From JACPAP01 sp035287045 (GTDB taxonomy: Bacteria; Gemmatimonadota; Gemmatimonadetes; Gemmatimonadales; GWC2-71-9): 41,186 nt of DNA. Of the stretch, positions 25,400 through 37,834 are shown one piece after another. The notes under the pieces are model-generated. The model did no database searches and was not told where the DNA came from. It was given only the letters and a program-made list of their open reading frames with translations. The stretch is taken from NCBI GenBank assembly GCA_035287045.1, contig DATECF010000321.1, forward strand, positions 1 through 41,186, given 5' to 3'. Both the position numbers and the translations under genes were made by a program. Position 1 is the stretch's first letter, and each line of letters begins with the position of its first letter.

Positions 25400-26703
25400 A
25401 AGTCGCCGTTGTGGGGACCGGGTACGTGGGCCTGGTGGTGGGGGCCTGCCTGGCGGAGACCGGCAACGACGTCGTCTGCGCCGACGTGAGCGAAGGGAAG
25501 ATCGCGCAGCTCAAGCGCAATCAGCTCCCGATCTACGAACCCGGCCTGGAGCCGCTGGTGGTCCGCAACCAGGCCGAAGGCCGCCTGCATTTCACCACGG
25601 ATGTGGGCGCCGCGGTCCGCGCGGCGGAGGTGATCTTCATCGCCGTGGGCACGCCGCCGGGCGAAGACGGGTCGGCGGATCTGCAGCATGTGCTGGAGGT
25701 AGCTCACACGATCGGCCGGCATATGCATGGGCCCAAGGTGGTCATCACCAAGAGCACGGTCCCGGTGGGGACGGCCACAACAGTCCGCGAGGCCATCGCG
25801 CAGCACACGTCGGAGCCGTTCCACGTGTGCTCCAACCCGGAGTTCCTCAAGGAGGGCGCGGCGGTCGAGGACTTCATGAAACCGGACCGCGTGGTCATCG
25901 GCGTGGACTCGGATGAGGCGGCCCAGGTGCTGAGCGAGTTGTACGCGCCGTTCGTGCGTACCGGCAACCCGCTGCTCTTCATGGACGTCGCCTCCGCGGA
26001 GCTCACCAAGTACGCGGCCAACGCCATGCTGGCTACCCGGATCTCGTTCATGAATCAGATCGCGGAGTTGTGCGAGCGCGTGGGCGCCGACGTGACGCTG
26101 GTGCGCAAGGGCATCGGCAGCGATCGGCGGATCGGCTCCGCCTTCCTGTTCCCGGGGCCGGGGTATGGCGGTTCCTGTTTTCCCAAGGACGTGAAGGCGC
26201 TCATCAAGACGGCCGACGACAGCGGCGTGCCCTTCGACCTCCTCAAAGCGGTCGAGGCGGTGAACACGCGGCAGAAGCGGCGGCTGCTCGAGAAGCTGAC
26301 ACAGCTGCTGGGACCGGACCTCGCCACCAGTACCGTCGCCGTGTGGGGGCTGGCCTTCAAGGCGGAAACCGACGACATGCGGGAGAGCCCCGCGATCCAC
26401 CTGATTGCCGGCCTGCTGGACGCCGGGGCGACGGTCAATGTGCATGACCCGGCGGCCATCGGGCAGGCGAAGCAGGTGTTCGGCGATCGGATCTGCTACT
26501 TCGAGCACCAGTACGACGCCCTCAAAGGCGCCGACGCCCTGGTCATCGTCACCGAATGGCTGCAGTTCCGGAATCCCGACTTCCCGCGGATCAAGGCCCT
26601 GTTGCGGCGGCCGGTGATTGTGGACGGCCGCAACCTGTACGATGCCGAGAAGATGCGGTCGCTCGGGTTCTCGTACACCTGTATCGGGCGGGTGCCCGCC
26701 TGA
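25396..26703 (+). CDS. ugd: UDP-glucose 6-dehydrogenase
   Basis: This 435-residue enzyme oxidises UDP-glucose to UDP-glucuronate with two NAD. It opens with VVGTGYVGLVVGACLAE, has VGTPPGEDGSADLQHV, SNPEFLKEGAAVEDFMKPDR and the catalytic GGSCFPKDVKAL with Cys261, then WGLAFKAETDDMRESPA. These are diagnostic for Ugd/TuaD and distinct from the neighbouring UDP-HexNAc dehydrogenase. The GTG start overlaps the previous stop as GTGA. Its product feeds the next two genes, a decarboxylase and an epimerase of UDP-glucuronate. Confidence 0.95.
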   Translation: MKVAVVGTGYVGLVVGACLAETGNDVVCADVSEGKIAQLKRNQLPIYEPGLEPLVVRNQAEGRLHFTTDVGAAVRAAEVIFIAVGTPPGEDGSADLQHVLEVAHTIGRHMHGPKVVITKSTVPVGTATTVREAIAQHTSEPFHVCSNPEFLKEGAAVEDFMKPDRVVIGVDSDEAAQVLSELYAPFVRTGNPLLFMDVASAELTKYAANAMLATRISFMNQIAELCERVGADVTLVRKGIGSDRRIGSAFLFPGPGYGGSCFPKDVKALIKTADDSGVPFDLLKAVEAVNTRQKRRLLEKLTQLLGPDLATSTVAVWGLAFKAETDDMRESPAIHLIAGLLDAGATVNVHDPAAIGQAKQVFGDRICYFEHQYDALKGADALVIVTEWLQFRNPDFPRIKALLRRPVIVDGRNLYDAEKMRSLGFSYTCIGRVPA

Positions 26704-27635
26704 TGCGGATCCTGGTCACGGGAGCGGCGGGCTTCCTCGGCTCCCACTTATGTGACCGCCTGATCGCGCTGGGGCACTCGGTGGTGGGGATGGACAACCT
26801 CATCACCGGGAATGCCCGGAACGTTGCGCATCTCACCGGCCACCCGGCCGTGACCTGGATCGCGCACGACGTGAGCCGCTACATTACCGTGGACGGCCCC
26901 CTGGACGGCGTGCTGCATTTCGCGTCTCCGGCGAGTCCGGTGGACTACCTCAAGTTCCCCATTCAGACGCTCAAGGTGGGCTCCCTGGGGACCCACAACG
27001 CCCTGGGTCTGGCCAAGGCCAAAGGGGCCAGGTTTCTCCTGGCGAGCACGTCCGAGGTGTACGGCGACCCGCAAGAGCATCCCCAGCAGGAGGCGTACTG
27101 GGGGCACGTCAACCCCATCGGCCCCCGGGGCGTGTACGACGAAGCCAAGCGCTTCGCGGAGGCGCTGACGATGGCCTATCACCGAAGTCACGGGCTCGAC
27201 ACCCGCATCGTCCGCATCTTCAACACCTACGGTCCCCGGATGCGGCCTCAGGACGGACGGGTGGTGTCCAACTTCATCGTGCAGGCGCTGCAGGGCGAGC
27301 CGCTCACGATCTACGGCGACGGCTCCCAGACCCGCTCGTTCTGCTACGTGGATGACCTGGTCCAGGGCATCGTCCTGGCGTTCGAGCGCGCCGGATCGGA
27401 CCCCGTGAACCTGGGAAACCCCGGAGAATTCACGGTGCGCGAGCTGGCGGACCTGGTGGTCCGGCTCACCGGCACCAAGGCGCCCGTCATGTTCCGGCCG
27501 CTTCCCGAGGACGACCCCAAGCAGCGCCGGCCGGACATCTCCCGGGCCAAACGGGTGCTGGGGTGGGAGCCCGCGGTGGAGCTGGAGGATGGACTGGGCC
27601 GCACCATCGAGCACTTCCGGGAGGTCGTGGCGTGA
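26703..27635 (+). CDS. UDP-glucuronate decarboxylase (UDP-xylose synthase)
   Basis: This 310-residue SDR probably oxidises and decarboxylates UDP-glucuronate to UDP-xylose. It has GAAGFLGSHLCDRL at the N-terminus, FASPASPVDYLKFPI with the PxxY stretch typical of UXS proteins, STSEVYGDP, and the catalytic YDEAKR with Tyr145 and Lys149. FNTYGPRMRPQDGRVVSNF is also characteristic. ATG 26703 overlaps the ugd stop as TGATG; the longer upstream frame lies inside ugd. Position directly after ugd agrees with function. A dTDP-glucose dehydratase is less likely given the UXS motifs. Confidence 0.92.
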   Translation: MRILVTGAAGFLGSHLCDRLIALGHSVVGMDNLITGNARNVAHLTGHPAVTWIAHDVSRYITVDGPLDGVLHFASPASPVDYLKFPIQTLKVGSLGTHNALGLAKAKGARFLLASTSEVYGDPQEHPQQEAYWGHVNPIGPRGVYDEAKRFAEALTMAYHRSHGLDTRIVRIFNTYGPRMRPQDGRVVSNFIVQALQGEPLTIYGDGSQTRSFCYVDDLVQGIVLAFERAGSDPVNLGNPGEFTVRELADLVVRLTGTKAPVMFRPLPEDDPKQRRPDISRAKRVLGWEPAVELEDGLGRTIEHFREVVA

Positions 27636-28612
27636 CGCCACTGGTGGTGGTCACCGGCGCGGCCGGGTTCATCGGATCGCACGCCTGCGCGGTGCTGCTC
27701 AGGGCGGGGTGGCGCGTGGTCGGACTGGACAACTTCGATCCCTGCTATCCCCGCTGGCTCAAGGAGCTGGCTCTGCGGCCCTTGCTGGCGTCGCCGGCAT
27801 TCCAGTTCGTGGAGGCGGACGTGCGCGATCCGACGGCGGTGGCCGGGTGTCTGGAAGGCGCCACGGCGGTGGTGCATCTGGCCGCGCGCGCCGGCGTGCG
27901 CGAGAGTGTGGGTCGGGCGGCGGCGTACCGGGATCTCAACGTCGGCGGGACCCGGACGGTCCTGGATGCGTGCGCTCGGGCCGGGGTGCGGCGCCTGGTG
28001 TACGCGTCCTCTTCATCGGTGTACGGCGCCACGACGCCTCCGTTCACGGAGCATGCCGGGTTGCCACCGGCGGCGTCGCCGTACGCGGCGAGCAAGCGGG
28101 AAGGTGAGGAGCTCTGCCGCGAGTTCGCCGCCGCTCGCGGCCTGCGCGCGGCGATCCTGCGGTTCTTCAGCGTCTATGGCCCCGGTCAGCGTCCGGATCA
28201 GGTGTTACACCGGTTTGCGCGACGGGCCACCCAGGGCGGATCGCTGCCGCTCTTTGGCGATGGGTCCTCGGAGCGGGATTACACTTATGTCGGTGACGCG
28301 GCGGAGGCCGTGGAGGCCGCGGTGCGCTGGACCGGGGCCGTGGCGGCGGGGGCGGAGCCGTTCAACATCGGCAGCGGTCGCGCCACGCGGTTGAGTCAGC
28401 TGGTGTCGCTGCTGGCCAAGGCGCTGGGCACGCAGCCGGCGGTGGCGCCCGGGCGGGTGCACCCGGCCGATGCGCCCCGGACCCGAGCGGACATCTCCCG
28501 GGCGCGGCGCATCTTGGGCTGGACGCCCACGGTATCGTTGGAAGTGGGGATCCCTGAGTTCGTCCGCTGGTACGAGGTGGTCTATGGACGTGAGCCCGTC
28601 GCAGTTACTTGA
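27632..28612 (+). CDS. NAD-dependent sugar epimerase (UDP-glucuronate 4-epimerase-like)
   Basis: This 326-residue extended SDR probably interconverts UDP-glucuronate and UDP-galacturonate at C4. It has GAAGFIGSHACAVLL, LDNFDPCYPRWLKELAL (like the DNFDPYY region of glucuronate epimerases), HLAARAGVRESV, SSSSVYG, catalytic YAASK with Tyr151 and Lys155, and FFSVYGPGQRPD. Placement after ugd supports a UDP-uronate substrate, though UDP-glucose or UDP-GlcNAc epimerase activity is possible. GTG 27632 overlaps the previous stop as GTGA. Its 3' end overlaps the next TPR gene by 29 bases. Confidence 0.87.
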   Translation: MTPLVVVTGAAGFIGSHACAVLLRAGWRVVGLDNFDPCYPRWLKELALRPLLASPAFQFVEADVRDPTAVAGCLEGATAVVHLAARAGVRESVGRAAAYRDLNVGGTRTVLDACARAGVRRLVYASSSSVYGATTPPFTEHAGLPPAASPYAASKREGEELCREFAAARGLRAAILRFFSVYGPGQRPDQVLHRFARRATQGGSLPLFGDGSSERDYTYVGDAAEAVEAAVRWTGAVAAGAEPFNIGSGRATRLSQLVSLLAKALGTQPAVAPGRVHPADAPRTRADISRARRILGWTPTVSLEVGIPEFVRWYEVVYGREPVAVT

Positions 28613-29291
28613 CCAGGCGAAAGAGCGTTTCGCGCTCGAAGACTACTACGGCTGCGTCCACCTGCTCGAGGAGCTGGTGGGAACCGGTCGCGCGTACGCG
28701 GATGCCCATCATTTGTTGGCGTTGTCGTATTTCTTGGTGGGCCAGGCGGAGAAAGCCCTGGGCTCGGTGGACGATGCGCTCAAACTCAACCCGCGATACC
28801 TGGAAGCGTTGATGCACCGCGGCGTCATCCTGAGCGCGCTGGGGCGCGCCCAGGAAGCGGACCAGGCGTTTGAGGCCGCCCGCGCCGCGGGAGGCGGGGA
28901 TCGAGGTGGGATGCCGGCGCACCACGCCTCCCAGCTGGCGAACCAGCATGCCGCGCTGGGAGAGGCCTACGCGGCGGCGGGGGTGCCAGGGGAAGCGATC
29001 GGGCAATATCAGACGGCGCTGCGTCTGGGGCCGTCGTTCCAGGACCTTCGCTACCGCCTGGCGCAACTACTGCTGGAAGCCGGGAGGGCGCCCGAGGCCC
29101 GCGGAGAGCTGGAGACGCTGGTCGGCGCGCGCCCCCAGTCCGTCGAGGGGCGAGCCGCGCTGGGCCTGGCCTGCTATCTGGCCGGCGACGTGACGGCCGC
29201 CCGGGACATCTGGACCGCGTTGGCCAAGGAACGGCCCGGGGACACGCGGGTGAAGGCCTACCTCAGCATGCTGAAGCGCGGGACGAAATGA
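28584..29291 (+). CDS. Tetratricopeptide repeat protein
   Basis: This 235-residue protein is composed of about five TPR helical hairpins (for example AHHLLALSYFLVGQAEKALGS, ALMHRGVILSALGRAQEADQ, HAALGEAYAAAGVPGEAIGQ and AALGLACYLAGDVTAARDI). TPR proteins act as scaffolds. No signal peptide or lipobox is seen, so it is probably cytoplasmic. The start ATG 28584 lies inside the preceding epimerase gene, and its stop overlaps the next as ATGA. The role is unknown; context suggests envelope or polysaccharide assembly. Confidence 0.85.
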   Translation: MDVSPSQLLDQAKERFALEDYYGCVHLLEELVGTGRAYADAHHLLALSYFLVGQAEKALGSVDDALKLNPRYLEALMHRGVILSALGRAQEADQAFEAARAAGGGDRGGMPAHHASQLANQHAALGEAYAAAGVPGEAIGQYQTALRLGPSFQDLRYRLAQLLLEAGRAPEARGELETLVGARPQSVEGRAALGLACYLAGDVTAARDIWTALAKERPGDTRVKAYLSMLKRGTK

Positions 29292-30205
29292 TGCGGGTGG
29301 TCCGGGGCGCCTGGGTGGCGACGGCGGTGGTGCTTCTGGCGGGGTGCACCGGGGCGGCGGCGGACCACGAACGGCTGGGCGACCGCGCCTATGCCGAAGG
29401 CCATTTCGCGGATGCGCTGGTGGAGTACCGGCTGGCTGTGAAACAGGGCTCCACGGCGCTCCTTCGGGCCAAGGCCGGGGCCGCCGCGCTCCACGTGGGT
29501 GACCTGGTCGCCGCCGCCGAGGAATACCGCGCACTGGCGGAAGAAGGCGGGCCGCAGCGGGTCACCGAGGGTGCCGATGGGCTGGAGCTGGTGGCCAAAG
29601 CCGCGGTGGAACACGACGACCGGGCGGGGTTGGCCGCCGCGTTGACCGGGCTCCGGGAGGTCGCGCCGGGCCGGGCCTTGGGCGCGTTCGCCCGGCAACT
29701 GGCCCAGACGGCGGGGACGGAGCCCCGGAGCGCCGAGGCGCTGAACGTCCTTCCCTATGCCGCGGCCGCGGCCGGCGACGCGCGGCGCGAGGATTCCCTC
29801 ATGTTCGTGTATGCCTCGGCCCTGGAGCGCTTCGGTCGCTGCGAGCAAGCGGTGCCGGTCTTCGAAGCGGTCGCGCGCCGGAAACGGGAGCCCGCGGTCA
29901 CGGCGCCCGCGCGACGGCGCCTGACGAGCTGTGCCTTGGCCCTGGGCCGGCAGGCCCTGGACTCCGGCAAGGCGGAACGGGCTGAGGAATGGTTCCGGCG
30001 GGCGGCGGCGGGCGATGAGCGGGATGCGTTGGCGCGGGCGGCGTACATCGGGATTGGCGACGTGTTGTTCGCCCGCGGAGCCTATGCCGAAGCGGCGGAG
30101 GCCTACCAGCGGGCACTGGCCGACGCGGCGCCGGGTGATTCGCTGGCGCAGATCGCCGCCGACAAGTTGAACCAGGTGGCCAACGCGGGCGCGGTGATCC
30201 GATGA
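29288..30205 (+). CDS. TPR-containing lipoprotein
   Basis: This 305-residue protein begins with a lipoprotein signal, Arg-containing then AVVLLAGC with the lipobox LAGC and acylated Cys near residue 20. The remainder is helical and Ala-rich with TPR-like units (DRAYAEGHFADALVEYRLAV at the start; FEEIGR-like repeats are not exact; and GDVLFARGAYAEAAEAYQRAL at the end). It probably sits at the outer membrane, periplasmic face. It overlaps the TPR gene before and the BamD-like gene after by 4 bases each. I do not recognise a specific family. Confidence 0.85.
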   Translation: MMRVVRGAWVATAVVLLAGCTGAAADHERLGDRAYAEGHFADALVEYRLAVKQGSTALLRAKAGAAALHVGDLVAAAEEYRALAEEGGPQRVTEGADGLELVAKAAVEHDDRAGLAAALTGLREVAPGRALGAFARQLAQTAGTEPRSAEALNVLPYAAAAAGDARREDSLMFVYASALERFGRCEQAVPVFEAVARRKREPAVTAPARRRLTSCALALGRQALDSGKAERAEEWFRRAAAGDERDALARAAYIGIGDVLFARGAYAEAAEAYQRALADAAPGDSLAQIAADKLNQVANAGAVIR

Positions 30206-30981
30206 CCGCGGCGGGGGTGTGGTCCCGAGGGCGCACACCGGTGGTGGTCCTTGGGGTGGCGCTGCTGTGCGCCTGTGGCGGGGGATCGCCCGATCCGGTC
30301 CCCATGGTGGCGGTGGATACGCTCCTGGTCCAGGCGATGCAGCACTACCGGCGCGGCGATTGCACCGGTGCGCGGGACGCCTTCCGCCTGCTGGAAGGGG
30401 GGCTGCCAGCGAGCGCCCCCACCCTGGCGCAGGTCAGGTACTACCTGGCGGAATGTGATTTCGCCGATGGCCTGTACCTGGAGGCGGCCCGGCAGTTCCG
30501 GCGGGTCGCCGACGAGTACGGGTCCCACCCGCTGGCGGCTGACGCGCTGCTCCGCGCGGGCGACGCGCAGGCCGCGCTCTGGACCGACGCCGAGCTCGAC
30601 CCCGAGTACGGTCGCGCCGCGGTCACGACCTACCAGGAGTTGGTGGCGCGCTTCCCCGACAGCCGCGCGGCGGCGCGGGCTCGTGCCAAGGCGCTCCGGC
30701 TCATGGACATGTTCGCGGATAAGGAGTACCGGAACGGGCGCTTCTATTTGCGGCACAAAGCGTACGACTCGGCGATTCTGTACTTCCGGAGCGTGGTCGC
30801 CGAGTACCCGCAGTCGCGGTTCGCGGCCCAGGCCCTGCTCAGGCTGGTGGACATCTACCGCCTCCTGGAGTACGCCGACGAGCGGCGCGAGACCTGCGAG
30901 CACCTGCATCGGTACTACCCGCAGACCGGAGGGATCGCCCGGGTCTGTCCTCCGCCGGCGGATACCACGGGCGCGCGTTGA
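30202..30981 (+). CDS. bamD: Outer membrane assembly lipoprotein BamD-like
   Basis: This 259-residue lipoprotein is probably BamD, the TPR partner of BamA in outer membrane protein insertion. A signal sequence with GVALLCAC places the acylated Cys near residue 25. Repeats of the BamD type follow: YYLAECDFADGLYLEAARQFRRVADEYGSHPLAADAL, then TYQELVARFPDSRAAARA and YFRSVVAEYPQSRFAAQAL, with FYLRHKAYDSAILY between. The length fits BamD. YbgF or another outer-membrane TPR lipoprotein is the alternative. It is evidence for a diderm envelope. Confidence 0.85.
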   Translation: MTAAGVWSRGRTPVVVLGVALLCACGGGSPDPVPMVAVDTLLVQAMQHYRRGDCTGARDAFRLLEGGLPASAPTLAQVRYYLAECDFADGLYLEAARQFRRVADEYGSHPLAADALLRAGDAQAALWTDAELDPEYGRAAVTTYQELVARFPDSRAAARARAKALRLMDMFADKEYRNGRFYLRHKAYDSAILYFRSVVAEYPQSRFAAQALLRLVDIYRLLEYADERRETCEHLHRYYPQTGGIARVCPPPADTTGAR

Positions 30982-31544
30982 AGGTCGGCGTCTTCGGAGG
31001 TTCGTTCGACCCGGTGCACCTCGGGCACCTGGTGGCGGCCGAGGGCGCGGCGGAGCAGCTCGAGCTGGATCAGGTCCGCTTCGTGCCGGCCGGCCGGCAC
31101 CCGTTCAAAACGGGACATCACGCCTCGCCCGACCACCGCGTGGCCATGGTGGACCTGGCGATCCGCGGCAACCCGCGGTTCTTGCTGGACCCGCGCGAAG
31201 CGCAGCGCGCGGGACCGTCCTACATGGTGGACACGCTCCGCCAGCTGCGCACCGAAGCGCCGGGGGACTCGTTATTCTTGCTGATTGGCGCGGACGCGGC
31301 CCGGGAGCTGCCAGCCTGGCGCGACGTGGACGCCGTCGCCGCGGTCGCGGTCATCGTGATGCTGACCCGGCCCGGCGCGGCCGCTCCGGCGCACCCGCTG
31401 ATCGGACGCATCCTCGAGGTGCCGGGCATCGACATCTCGGCGACGGCGGTCCGGGACGCCGTGCGGTGCGGCGCATCGATCCGCTACCTCGTGCCCACCG
31501 CCGTCGAGGACTACATCCGGACACACGGGTTGTATCGTGACTGA
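30978..31544 (+). CDS. nadD: Nicotinate-nucleotide adenylyltransferase
   Basis: This 188-residue enzyme adenylates nicotinate mononucleotide in NAD synthesis. It has the nucleotidyltransferase motif GGSFDPVHLGHL (residues 8-19), RFVPAGRHPFK, MVDTL, LIGADAARELPAWRD and the C-terminal ISATAVRDAV (ISxTxIR-like). The TTG start overlaps the BamD stop as TTGA. The size is normal. Its place between bamD and secA looks like co-transcription rather than shared pathway. Confidence 0.95.
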   Translation: MKVGVFGGSFDPVHLGHLVAAEGAAEQLELDQVRFVPAGRHPFKTGHHASPDHRVAMVDLAIRGNPRFLLDPREAQRAGPSYMVDTLRQLRTEAPGDSLFLLIGADAARELPAWRDVDAVAAVAVIVMLTRPGAAAPAHPLIGRILEVPGIDISATAVRDAVRCGASIRYLVPTAVEDYIRTHGLYRD

Positions 31545-31549
31545 GACGC

Positions 31550-34840
<3,291 letters not shown>

Positions 34841-34850
34841 GAGCTGGGGT

Positions 34851-34914
34851 GATCGCCTGATCGCCTGACCGTCTGACCGCCCGACCGCCTGTCCGCCTGT
34901 CCGCCTGTCCGCCC
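34851..34914 (+). repeat. Eight tandem 8-base units after secA
   Basis: Eight imperfect copies of GACCGCCT run without a break (GATCGCCT twice, GACCGTCT, GACCGCCC, GACCGCCT, GTCCGCCT twice, GTCCGCCC). They begin 11 bases after the secA stop. They are not palindromic and have no spacers. They fill nearly half of the 142-base gap to radC; the rest of the gap has no clear element. Confidence 0.9.
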
Positions 34915-34982
34915 GCACTCCTCCGGTCCGTTCCGCGTAGTTTCGGTGGGTGCTGGAGATTCCTCGGCATCAAGCTTCCCCA

Positions 34983-35660
34983 ATGCGCCTGGCCGAATCC
35001 CGGCCGGCCGAGCGGCCCCGCGAACGGCTCCTCGGTCTGGGCCCCTCCGCGTTGACCTTGGTGGAGCTCCTCGCCATTGTCATAGGGACGGGAACGTCTC
35101 GGGCGGATGCCCGGGCCGTGGCCGAACAGCTGCTGGGCGCCGCCGGCGGGACCCTGCGGGGGCTGGCCCGGCAACCGGCGGGCGCCCTGGCGGCGATCTC
35201 CGGCGTGGGACGGGCCAAGGCCGCCCGGGTCACGGCCACCCTGGAGCTGGCCCGGCGGCTGCTGGCGGAAGACCGCGAGCCCGAGGTGCCGGTCCGCTGC
35301 CCGGCTGACGTGTACCGCTGGTGCCGCGCCGCCCTGTGCGATCTGGTCGTCGAGGAGTTTCGCTTGCTGACCCTGGATGCCCAGCACCGGATCACCCGGG
35401 ACCTCTTGGTGACGCGGGGGACCCTGACCAGCTCGCTGGTGCACCCCCGGGAGGTGTTCCGGCAGGCGATCGCGGAGGCGGCGGCGGGGGTGATCGTGGT
35501 GCACAACCACCCCAGCGGGGACCCCACGCCCTCGGCCGAGGACCGGGCGGTGACCCGGCAACTGGTGGAAGCGGGGCGCCTGCTGGATGTGCCGGTGTAC
35601 GATCACCTGATCGTGGGCGCGGACCGCTACTTCAGCTTCGCGGAGGCGGGATTGTTGTGA
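34983..35660 (+). CDS. radC: RadC family JAB-domain protein
   Basis: This encodes 225 residues from ATG 34983. The N-terminal UPF0758-like helix-hairpin-helix region has RPRERLLGLGPSALTLVELLAI and ISGVGRAKA. The C-terminal JAB/MPN metallo-domain has the ligand motif HNHPSGDPTPSAED with the preceding Glu in VHPREVF. The DNA-repair role once given to RadC is disputed, and its activity is unknown. GTG 34950 would add 11 residues; ATG 34983 is preferred because the product then begins like other RadC proteins. Its stop overlaps the rel start as GTGA. Confidence 0.92.
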   Translation: MRLAESRPAERPRERLLGLGPSALTLVELLAIVIGTGTSRADARAVAEQLLGAAGGTLRGLARQPAGALAAISGVGRAKAARVTATLELARRLLAEDREPEVPVRCPADVYRWCRAALCDLVVEEFRLLTLDAQHRITRDLLVTRGTLTSSLVHPREVFRQAIAEAAAGVIVVHNHPSGDPTPSAEDRAVTRQLVEAGRLLDVPVYDHLIVGADRYFSFAEAGLL

Positions 35661-37834
35661 CGAGTGCGCTGGCAGGGGTTGACGCGGGATTCGCCAAGGC
35701 GCTGGCCGACCGGAAGGACCGGCTCGACCTCGGGCTCATCGAGCGCGCCTTCGAGTTCAGCGCCGCGGCGCACCGGGGACAAAAACGCCTCTCCGGCGAC
35801 GATTTCATCTCGCATTCGGTGGAGGTCGCCAAGATCCTGGTGGATCAATACCTGGATTCGGTGACCATCGCGGCCGCCCTGCTGCACGACGTGGCCGAAG
35901 ACGCCGACGTTTCCGTCAACGGGATCCGCGAGGCGTTCGGCGACGAGGTGGGCGGGATCGTGGACGGGCTCACCAAGATCTCCAGCCTGACCTTCCGCTC
36001 CAACGAAGAAGAACAGGTCGAAAACTACCGGAAGCTGCTGCTGTCGATCGCCCGGGATGCCCGCGTCATCATGGTCAAGCTGGCGGACCGGCTCCACAAC
36101 ATGCGGACCCTGGAGCACCTCCCGCGGGAGGCGCAGCATCGGATCGCCGTGGAGACCCGCGAGATCTACGCCCCGCTGGCACACCGCTTCGGCATGGCCG
36201 GCATCAAGGCGGAGCTGGAGGACCTGGCCTTCAAGTTCCTCGAAGAGGACGACTACCGGTCGCTGGTGAAGAAGATCCAGGCCCGGCGCGCCCAGCGCGA
36301 GGAGATGGTGGACCGGCTCAAAGTGCCGCTGGAGGAGGCCCTGAAGCGCTCCGGGATCGCGGACGTCGAGGTCACCGGCCGTCCCAAGCACCTGTGGTCC
36401 ATCTATAAGAAAATGCGCCAGCGGAACAAGCCGTTCGAGGAGATTTACGACCTCATGGCGGTGCGGGTGCTGGTGCACAGCGTGGCGGACTGCTACCACG
36501 TGCTGGGCGTGATTCACCACCACTGGACGCCGTTGCAGGAGCGGATCAAGGACTACATCGCTTCACCCAAGTCCAACGCGTACCAATCCCTGCACACCAC
36601 CGTCTTCGGTCCTGGTGGACAGCTCTACGAGATTCAGATCCGCACCCGGGAGATGCACCGGACGGCGGAGTTCGGGATCGCCGCCCACTGGGTGTACAAA
36701 GAAGGCAAGCGGAGCGACGCGCTGGACACGCGGTTCGCGTGGTTCCGCCAGCTGCTGGAGCTGCAACAGGATGCCCGGAGCCCCCAGGAATTCCTCGAAT
36801 TCCTGAAGGTGGACCTGTACCAGGACGAGATCTTCGTGTTTACGCCCAAAGGGGACGTCAAGCGGCTCCCCCAGGGCGCCACCGCCATCGACTTCGCATT
36901 CGCCGTCCATACGGAAGTGGGCCTCCACTGTCAGGGCGCCAAGGTGAACGGCCGCATCGCCCCGCTGCACCGGCCGCTCAAGAACGGCGACACGGTCGAA
37001 ATCCTCACCTCGCCGCAGGCCCGCCCCAGCAAGGACTGGTTGATTCACGTCCGCACCGCGCGGGCGAGGAACCAGATCCACCGGTGGATCCGGCAGGAGG
37101 AGGCCGAACGCTCCATCAGCCTGGGACACGAGATCGTGGAACGGGAACTGCGGCGCCGGCGGCTGGCGCTCCCCGGCGACGAGGTGGTGGAACGCGCCGC
37201 CGCGACGCTGTCGGTGGGCGGGGCGGACGGATTGTATCGTGCCGTGGGCTCCGGCGACGTGCCCATGGGGCAGGTGATCCGGGCGCTCTTCCCGAACCAG
37301 GCGGTCGAGGAATTGCAGCCCCCCAAACCCACGGTGGTGGGCCGGGTGCTGGACCGCTTCCGGCTGGGCCGGGGGGTTCGCATCCAGGGCGTGGACGGCC
37401 TGATGGTGCGGTACGCGCAGTGCTGCCAGCCGGTGCCCGGCGACGGCGTGGTGGGCTACGTGACCCGGGGACGGGGCATCTCCATTCACCGCGCCGACTG
37501 TCCCAACCTGCTCACCGTGCCCGACGGCGGCGAGCGGCGGGTGGAAATCGACTGGCAGCACCAGAGCGGCGAGGTCTTCGTGGTATGCCTGGGCGTGAGC
37601 GGTGAAGACCGACGAGGTCTGTATGCCGACCTGATGACCGCCGTCTCGGGGACCGGCACCAACATCAAGAAGGCGGACCTCAACACCAAAGACGGCGCCA
37701 TGTTCGGCACCGTGCTGGTGGAGGTCGAGAACCAGGCCCACCTGACCAAGGTCATGCGGGCGATGCACCGGGTGAAGGGCGTCACCTCGGTGGACCGCCG
37801 CGAACCGGCCAGTCGCACGGAGCGGAGTTCCTGA
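35657..37834 (+). CDS. rel: (p)ppGpp synthetase/hydrolase of the RelA/SpoT family
   Basis: This 725-residue long Rel enzyme makes and probably degrades the alarmone (p)ppGpp in the stringent response. The HD hydrolase domain is complete with HDVAED (His77-Asp78) and KLADRLHNMRTL. The synthetase domain has RPKHLWSIYKKM and SNAYQSLHTTVFGP. A TGS domain (DEIFVFTPKGDVKRLPQGATAIDFAFAVH, about 390-450) and a C-terminal ACT domain (about 645-720) follow, with a Cys-containing conserved CCQPVPGD between. The intact HD motif suggests a bifunctional enzyme. GTG 35657 overlaps radC; the longer upstream frame is inside radC. Confidence 0.95.
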   Translation: MTSALAGVDAGFAKALADRKDRLDLGLIERAFEFSAAAHRGQKRLSGDDFISHSVEVAKILVDQYLDSVTIAAALLHDVAEDADVSVNGIREAFGDEVGGIVDGLTKISSLTFRSNEEEQVENYRKLLLSIARDARVIMVKLADRLHNMRTLEHLPREAQHRIAVETREIYAPLAHRFGMAGIKAELEDLAFKFLEEDDYRSLVKKIQARRAQREEMVDRLKVPLEEALKRSGIADVEVTGRPKHLWSIYKKMRQRNKPFEEIYDLMAVRVLVHSVADCYHVLGVIHHHWTPLQERIKDYIASPKSNAYQSLHTTVFGPGGQLYEIQIRTREMHRTAEFGIAAHWVYKEGKRSDALDTRFAWFRQLLELQQDARSPQEFLEFLKVDLYQDEIFVFTPKGDVKRLPQGATAIDFAFAVHTEVGLHCQGAKVNGRIAPLHRPLKNGDTVEILTSPQARPSKDWLIHVRTARARNQIHRWIRQEEAERSISLGHEIVERELRRRRLALPGDEVVERAAATLSVGGADGLYRAVGSGDVPMGQVIRALFPNQAVEELQPPKPTVVGRVLDRFRLGRGVRIQGVDGLMVRYAQCCQPVPGDGVVGYVTRGRGISIHRADCPNLLTVPDGGERRVEIDWQHQSGEVFVVCLGVSGEDRRGLYADLMTAVSGTGTNIKKADLNTKDGAMFGTVLVEVENQAHLTKVMRAMHRVKGVTSVDRREPASRTERSS

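Noticed and set aside
34851..34914. A CRISPR-like array
   Set aside because: Units are 8 bases, contiguous and without spacers, so it is a simple tandem repeat.
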